Shown here: piece by piece, positions 58,122-64,000 of the stretch
Position numbering within the stretch: position 1 is the stretch's first letter
Layout: every line of letters starts with the position of its first letter
NCBI GenBank assembly: GCA_963693365.1
Contig: CAVNZM010000015.1
Location: 620,001 to 684,000 of the forward strand
Direction of reading: 5' to 3'
Length of the DNA: 64,000 bases
DNA from: Amoebidium appalachense
Taxonomy: Eukaryota > Ichthyosporea
Program-made: the position numbers and the translations under genes
The notes under the pieces: model-generated
What the model saw: only the letters and a program-made list of their open reading frames with translations
Database searches by the model: none
What the model was told of the DNA's origin: nothing

Positions 58122-59218
58122 ACAAACACACACAAAAAAAAAAAAAAAAAAAAAAACAAGCAAAAAGGTATAGTCAGAAAGCGAACAAAAAAACCGTGGT
58201 AATGAACTTCTGAAGTTATGGGAAAAGGGAAGGACAAGAAAAGGGGAGAAAAATAGGGGTTACGGACAGTCAAAATTGGCAACAAAAAATGAGATATATC
58301 TATCCCCTTTGGATATCCAAGCATACCCAACATTTATCCATATATGGTAGTTTAAGGTCAAGTTCTCACCAGCCAATAGGGAGCCAGCCGTCAAGCCCAA
58401 ATAAACCAACGAGCCAATCAGACCCGCTGTTGAACTGCTCATGTTGAACTTGACCTGTTAATTTGGATTAGTAACTTATTGAATTCATTTAAAACATTAA
58501 AGATCAAATTGTCACATAGTACAATTGTAGGTTAATGCATATTGTTTGTTTGTTTATAACTGGCTTTATTCTAATATATCCCATAAATATACATCCCATT
58601 TCTTCACATCCATATGTCCTGGTCACTCATGAGACCCCCCAACTACACACACAACCTTCAATATGTCAAATCTACCACTATGCCCCATACTGCACATGCA
58701 ACTCTGATATATATTGAACTTACCACCAAATATCTCCTGCCATTTATCTCACTCACCATCAATAATGCCACTCGCCGCTTTATATCCCACCATATATCCC
58801 ACCATATCTTCCACCATATCCCTCGATATATCCAACAACACATCACATACTATATCTCACAACAAATCTTCCATTACTTTCAACAATATATACCCACAAT
58901 ATATTCAACAATATATCACATACTATATCTCACAATATATCCCACAATATATCCAACAATATATCGCACGATATATCTCAAAAACATATCCCAAAATACA
59001 TGCAACAATACATCCCATACTATAACCCACAACATATCCCAAAATATATCAAACAATATATCACACCCACCTGTAATTCGCGCAGTGATGCTGCAACCGC
59101 CCCCGAGTCATAAGTCAGAAACACGTTGATAAGAACAAGAAGTGCAAACACACATTTCCGCCGCCATAGGGGCAGGTTGCGTCGAACTGTACTCTCTGAA
59201 TATGTGCTTGCTTGGTCA
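49642..59218 (-). CDS. Major facilitator superfamily transporter (14 exons resolved, first exon missing)
   Basis: Phase-matched exons on the minus strand: 59218-59071, 58454-58370, 57722-57592, 56873-56781, 56316-56224, 55705-55575, 54895-54805, 54111-54007, 53613-53564, 53059-52964, 52376-52261, 51704-51506, 50846-50726, 49800-49642 (TAA). They give 538 residues. Twelve membrane helices are visible, from [15 protein letters not shown] (helix 1) to [15 protein letters not shown] (helix 12). Helix 8 carries [20 protein letters not shown], the usual MFS motif at this place. A charged cytosolic loop ([20 protein letters not shown]) separates the halves. The overall pattern is like protist and Spinster-type MFS carriers. 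The substrate is unknown. The N-terminal exon ends in phase 2 and lies above 59270; I could not identify it. The C-terminal tail of about 90 residues is polar. Confidence 0.9.
52560..52975 (-). repeat. 36-bp minisatellite carrying repeated 5' splice sites
   Basis: On the transporter's sense strand, units of 36 bp read GGTAGGTG, then CTTTAATGGTGTTAAAGGTG, then GCAG. About seven clear units and some decayed ones run from the exon 53059-52964 boundary into its intron. The true donor (GGTAGGTGG after ACGG) is the first member of the array. Confidence 0.85.
54296..54396 (-). repeat. Dispersed poly-C-tailed repeat, transporter intron copy 1
   Basis: On the minus strand: ATGCATACTTCGTATGTATG, GGTTGCAATCTGCATTGCGT and a poly-C end (G-run at 54279-54294 on the plus strand). 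Sense orientation of the transporter gene. Confidence 0.75.
56957..57075 (-). repeat. Dispersed poly-C-tailed repeat, transporter intron copy 2
   Basis: On the minus strand: AATGCACACGCTTTGCGTAC, ATCTGCATGGTGTTATCAGT and AACACATCCTGATGTTGACC, then poly-C. It is more diverged than the other copies. Sense orientation. Confidence 0.6.
58790..59062 (-). repeat. ATATCCCACA/ATATCCAACA degenerate minisatellite
   Basis: About 270 bp of irregular units of 10-15 bp such as ATATATCCCACC and ATATATCCAACA, in the intron just 3' of exon 59218-59071. Confidence 0.75.
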
Positions 59219-59234
59219 CTGTGTGTGTTTTTTT

Positions 59235-59277
<43 letters not shown>

Positions 59278-59278
<1 letters not shown>

Positions 59279-59296
59279 GTGTTGGTGTCTGTGTGT

Positions 59297-59335
<39 letters not shown>

Positions 59336-59380
59336 CGCGCGCGCGCACGTGAGTCTGCGCATGTGGGCGCTCTTTTCTTT

Positions 59381-59413
<33 letters not shown>

Positions 59414-59466
59414 TTCTTTTTCTTTGATTATTTATTTTTTTTTTTGTGGGGGGGGGGGGGGGGGGG

Positions 59467-59506
<40 letters not shown>

Positions 59507-59690
59507 AGTGTTGGTGTCTGTGTGTGTGTCTGTGTGTCTGTGTGTGTGTGTGTGTGTGTGCGTGCGCGCGCGCACGTGAGTCTGCGCATGTGGGCGCTCT
59601 TTTCTTTTCTATCTTTCTTTCTTTCTTTTTTCTTTCTTTTCCTTTCTTTTTATTTTTTTTTTATTTTTTTTTTTTGGGGGGGGGGGGGTG
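59278..59690. repeat. 229-bp tandem duplication with poly-G boundaries
   Basis: The block AGTGTTGGTGTCTGTGTGTG, (GT)n, GCGCGCACGTGAGTCTGCGC, ATGTGGGCGCTCTTTTC, (TTTC)n, T-run, G-run starts at 59278 and again at 59507. Each copy is preceded by a long G-run. Confidence 0.85.
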
Positions 59691-59964
59691 ATGTATTCAT
59701 TGGAGGGATAGCATTAGAAGGATCCCGAGACATGAAAAAGCGAAGAACAAATTAATAAGCTTAAAAGGTCACAAAATACAAGGAAAAGCAATCAATCCCC
59801 CCCCCCCCCCCCCCGAAAAAAAAAAAAAAAAAAAAAAAAAGGTACTGCAGGCAGAAGACACTTATCATCAGGGCATCCGGGGTGGTTCCTATGCCTCCAC
59901 AGAAGTCTCTCTCCCAAGGAGTGGATGGGGGTTGGGGAGGGGGGGGGGGGGGGGAGGGTGGGGG

Positions 59965-59999
<35 letters not shown>

Positions 60000-60630
60000 A
60001 TACACATAGACGGTTGGAGATATGGAGGAGACGTCAAACTAAAAAAACCAAAATAATGTCACAAAAATAAAAAACCCAAAAATAAACCTTCAAACAAAAC
60101 AAAAAAAAACGTGGGCAGGCGGAAGACTCGAACAGTGCCACCCATTTTCCCGGGCGGAAGGGGGGTGGGGGGTGGGGTGGTGGGGGGGGGGGGGGGGGGG
60201 GGGAGGGGTTGCATACGATTGAAGGTCAATCGAGTCCTCTGTGGGTGGGGGTTCATTCCACTTGCCGTAATCATCTGATGGGACAGGTAGATAGACAGTG
60301 GATAGTCAGTATATCTCGATGCACATATAGAAATAGGCTACTTTATGTTTATATTCAGCCTCTCTTTTATTCATTATCCCATCGTCTCGCTGCCCCCTTT
60401 CCCTCCGCCCCTTATCACATACTTTTTTGATATACCATAAAACTTGGCAACACTTTAAAACCGGTAATCCTGAATTAGCTGGTGTGCATCCTTTATCAGT
60501 CTTACTTGGAGTGCAAAAGGTGAAGATTCCAGACACCATAAACGACTTGTCTACTACAGTCTTTTTACTGATGAGTGCATACAAGACACCGCCACCTGAT
60601 TATTATTATTATTATTATTATTTTATCCCG

Positions 60631-61429
60631 TTTTGTTCCCGGAGGTACCCCTAGGGGCCCTCAGGGGGAACTACCGCCTTCCACCCAGCACCGACAGTAC
60701 TCTAGCTAGGGTGCTACGATGCTATTAGCTAAACTAACACACCTATATCAGTCCTAACTCTATGTACACACTTTGCCCAGGGTATCAACCCCAGCCACGC
60801 CGGTGGGTAGCACCAGGCTTCCCCTTCACTCAGAACCGACGAAGAAACTTGAAAACTGGGCTCTCGTTGGTTCTTCTAAAGTGGTGGAATGTGTGGTGTG
60901 GTGTGGGTGTGTTTACGGGGGATAATGGTGTATGGTGGGGTCTGGTGGTGGTGGGTGGCTGCCTAATAGTATATGGTGTTGTACATATTGGGTGGCTACG
61001 GTATAATGATCTAAGAGCCTAGGGTTGCATGGTGGTTTGTTCTATGTGTGTGTCTTCATGTTGGGCATGCTGCCTGTGTGTGTGTGGGTTGTGTGGGTGT
61101 GTATGATTTGGGTTTCGGTGGGGCTCTACGTCTCTGTTTACGTGTGGTGTTGGAATGGCCACCTGATTACCTTGCAAACCTTTTGGATATATAAGATATA
61201 TAAAGATATAGTTACAGATTTATATGTTGCGCGCAAAAGTTATGAAGTCAACAACAGGAGGAGAGAGTAGAACCACTCACCTTTTCTTTCGAACACTGCA
61301 AGAACTTCCATTTTATTTTATTTCTGCAAAAACTTCAAAAAAATCAATATTGGTTTTTTTCCCCCTTCTCATGTGCGTTCCAGCCCAGTGAATGACCGGG
61401 CACTCCCTCCGTCGAAATCCTGTGTGTGT

Positions 61430-61499
<70 letters not shown>

Positions 61500-61680
61500 A
61501 AGTGGGTCTGGATGCCTGTTATCTAGTAGATTATGTGTTTCTGTTTATGGATGTGGTTGTGATTTTTCGTTTTCTATTTTATTCCGTTTCACTCCCGGCG
61601 AGGCACTGCCTCAGAGAGCTTACCGTCTTCCGCCTAGACACAGATCGTACTGTATAGCACACCTATAGGTCAGGAATCTA
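60631..61680 (+). repeat. Two related segments, about 60631-60715 and 61581-61665
   Basis: Both read TATTTTAT(C/T)CCGTTT, then TCCCGG, a GC-rich middle, (C)TACCG(C/T)CTTCC(A/G)CC and a GTACT element. They appear to be two diverged copies of one repeat in the same orientation. Confidence 0.5.
61444..61498. repeat. Poly-G run of 55 bases
   Basis: The longest pure homopolymer in the window, preceded by a short (GT)n run. Confidence 0.95.
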
Positions 61681-61708
61681 TATCGACCCCAACTGGCACT
61701 ATTTTAAG

Positions 61709-62077
61709 TTACGCCTTATCCCACGGTTCTAGCCGCAGCAACTGTTTGTGATGATATTCTTCTATTCGGCCTCGTGACCTACATATGTTTTTTGCTGGAC
61801 AATAGTTACTGATGTGCTTAGAGAAAAAAGTCAGAAGCAAGTCAGATGCTATCTGAGTGTCACGTAAGCAATATGTTAATCGACATTCGAATGAGCCTTC
61901 GCTTATGTTGTCCAAGACGAAGAGAAATCCTAGATTTCCGTGCATAGTAGTTGGTGTGGCTCCTGATTGATCATCAGATGCTCGTGGAACCACACACAGC
62001 CCAACTACACGTATAGGTCCACAAAGCGTGCAGAGAGCAAGTGCACAGCGAAAATGGCGTTGTCGGAAATCACACAC
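61709..62077 (-). CDS. Unassigned open frame, 122 codons
   Basis: Open frame of even composition, free of simple repeats, with stretches such as TTMHGNLGFLFVLDN and SEGSFECRLTYCLRD. I do not recognise a family and found no splice partners. It could be an exon, part of an old mobile element, or chance. Confidence 0.2.
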   Translation of the reverse strand: MCDFRQRHFRCALALCTLCGPIRVVGLCVVPRASDDQSGATPTTMHGNLGFLFVLDNISEGSFECRLTYCLRDTQIASDLLLTFFSKHISNYCPAKNICRSRGRIEEYHHKQLLRLEPWDKA

Positions 62078-63462
62078 GGTGGATGCACACTACAGCACAA
62101 ACACACCTGCATCCAAGTGCGCATGCACACAACAAACACACACCGAGCACGCAAACGCCGTCGCATAGCGCACACACACGTACACACCAAGGGTGCACAT
62201 AAAACAGCGGGCTCGCCTACACAGCACAGGATATGCGCACAAACGCACAACTGGCCATCCCATCACCATCGAAGTGCAATTGCTTGGTTTAGACGCTGAT
62301 GCCCACACATTCCCACACACAAAAGCACATGCATGCCAATAAGAAAGAGCAAACTGATTGTGAATAGTGTCCTTGGCACAAAAAAACTCACCTCACAACC
62401 TCGGTCTGGTGCGCATGTTTTGCATCGTTATTTTCTCTAAACCCCAACTGTGACTGCTTCTCTATAGATTGGCTGTTACTGTAGGTGGTTCATGCTTCAT
62501 TTTCCTCTCTAAAACAGAGCTAGAACTAATTAGTATATATATACATGTTGCTGTCAATGACCAACTGCCACCTGTGTATTCGTTTGGGTTGTGCTCTTCA
62601 CCACCCAATTGTCATACCTCCTGATTATCGTTTCAATAATTCAAATACGATTTATGTGTATATTTGTATATATTCATAGCTCTGAACATAACCCCTTAGC
62701 ACATACAAATGCTTTGTGATATAGGACTGTATGACATCAAACATGAAATAGTATAAACAATATATACAACGAAGTGATACAATAATCGAACGAGGCTAAA
62801 ACGAAAGCCTTCGTTGCAAACACGGCCCGGCTCAATACGAATTATACGATGACTATTAGTCTTCCATGCGCTACCGCACAAACAAAACATTGTAAAACCC
62901 AAAATGAGGATACTTGCGTCATAAGGGGGTCAAGAAGAGCTAGCCGGATAAATTTTAACCTTTGGAACGCGTACAAATTACAAAAAAAAACTGCCACGTG
63001 CGACTGTGGCCTCAGCCGCCGTATGATCTCACGGTGTGCACGCGCTGCGATGAACTTCACGTTCGCTTCCGATTTTTCCTTACACTCTCGCGACCTCGTG
63101 CATGCTTTCTGTCGCGGCGCCTCGACGGTTCGATAGAGTCCAGTGTTCGCTGAATGTGTAAGGAAAAATAAGGAGCCATCTCAGTAGGTGGCAGCCGTAT
63201 GATCAACTACACTCTGTTTTTCAAGGGTATGAGTTGGCGCGTGATCAGTCGCTTCGGAAGGGAAGTTTTTGTCAGCCTTGAAAAATAAGAGCTACCTCCA
63301 AAGGTAGCAAGAAAAAAAAGCTCACTGACACCTGTCTGCCTGTCTGCCTGTTCAGCACTGGAGAAGGTGTGGGAAAGAAAGAAAGAGAGAGGAAATAGTG
63401 AACATGCTTTAATATAGTCGCATAGCCTACATTGTCTTTTGGGTAACAACCCGTTTTTAACC

Positions 63463-63885
63463 CTAACATGCGCAGCCAAAACCACCCCCATCTACCCCAT
63501 CTCCTCCAACCATCAGGCTATCTTCTTTTCCTTGCCGAATGCATTCAATATTTGCTAGATCGAGGTTCTGGGCGTATAGATGGCTAAACCTTTCCGTGAC
63601 AGAATTAGCCAATTGACATCTGCTGACAGTAACGGGAACAAATATAGGCATATGCAAAGCCTTTAGCCCTATATAGTAAGGGAGAATCTGCCGATTGGGA
63701 AATACCGTGCACTGCCATGGGGAAAGGCCCTCAGGCCCCATACATAAGGCTTTGCTCAAATCATGCCTTGCTACCTTGACTGAACGACGTGCCCAGACCG
63801 GCAGAGCTAACGATTCCAATCCAGGTTTCTGCGGAAGTTGATGTTTGTGGAAACTTACAATTATGCCTCTCCCCCCTTCCCTCAT
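63463..63885 (-). CDS. Unassigned open frame, 140 codons
   Basis: The longest non-repetitive frame in the last 10 kb, with stretches such as DLSKALCMGPEGLSPWQCTV and YYIGLKALHMPIFVPVTVSR. No family is recognised. The first ATG is not certain and it may be cut by the window edge or be chance. Confidence 0.22.
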   Translation of the reverse strand: MREGGRGIIVSFHKHQLPQKPGLESLALPVWARRSVKVARHDLSKALCMGPEGLSPWQCTVFPNRQILPYYIGLKALHMPIFVPVTVSRCQLANSVTERFSHLYAQNLDLANIECIRQGKEDSLMVGGDGVDGGGFGCAC

Positions 63886-64000
63886 AATTGTGCTGGGATA
63901 AGTTGACGCCAGGGTGCACTATAGTCTCCAGTAGGTTCATGCTCGGGTAGTACCGGATACTAGTCTGGACGTGAAGCCACACGTGCATCCTGGTACATAC

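Larger units (their letters stand above)
59219..64000. other. Right-hand region: repeats, then sequence with few simple repeats
   Basis: From 59219 to about 61500 the region holds poly-G tracts, the 229-bp duplication and a pair of related GC-rich segments. From about 61500 to 64000 long microsatellites are absent and composition is even. The first exon of the transporter should lie somewhere here. No family was recognised; two open frames are listed separately at low confidence. Confidence 0.45.

Overview
The window is nuclear DNA from an intron-dense eukaryote, most likely a protist or alga. Every multi-exon gene has GT-AG introns. There is no operon layout, no CRISPR array and no rRNA. I cannot name the species. 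Only about 10.6 kb is recognisably coding. The rest is introns and spacers full of (CA)n/(GT)n microsatellites and very long poly-C/poly-G runs. Most long 'HTHTHT', 'CVCVCV', poly-Pro and poly-Gly reading frames are translations of these repeats, not genes.

Layout. (1) 3046-3801, minus: a GRDP-like plus ubiquitin-like protein. (2) 4896-7001, plus: an F-box/LRR-like protein with an acidic repeat. (3) 9411-16119, minus: an unrecognised gene with at least 12 exons. (4) 17036-46703, plus: a 42-exon gene whose exon phases match throughout and whose product is about 1,949 residues. It joins a PICH/ERCC6L-type SNF2 translocase (TPR-like N-terminus and all helicase motifs) to an acidic disordered linker and then to a complete GCNA-type end: SprT metalloprotease, zinc finger and HMG box. 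(5) 49642-59218, minus: a 12-helix major facilitator transporter with 14 exons resolved and its first exon not found. The last 4.5 kb holds repeats and unassigned ORFs.

The main candidate for new biology is gene 4. PICH and GCNA are known separately as factors that deal with topoisomerase II and SUMO-marked DNA-protein problems. One polypeptide carrying both a DNA translocase and a DNA-protein-crosslink protease would be a natural fused repair machine.

The second theme is intron architecture. A dispersed repeat with a poly-C tail sits in introns of three genes, always in the sense orientation. Many 3' splice sites are simply the end of a (CA)n run. Several 5' splice sites have been copied into their own introns, including one tandem array of about seven to eight copies. 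Frame breaks in three genes fall in homopolymers and may be assembly errors.
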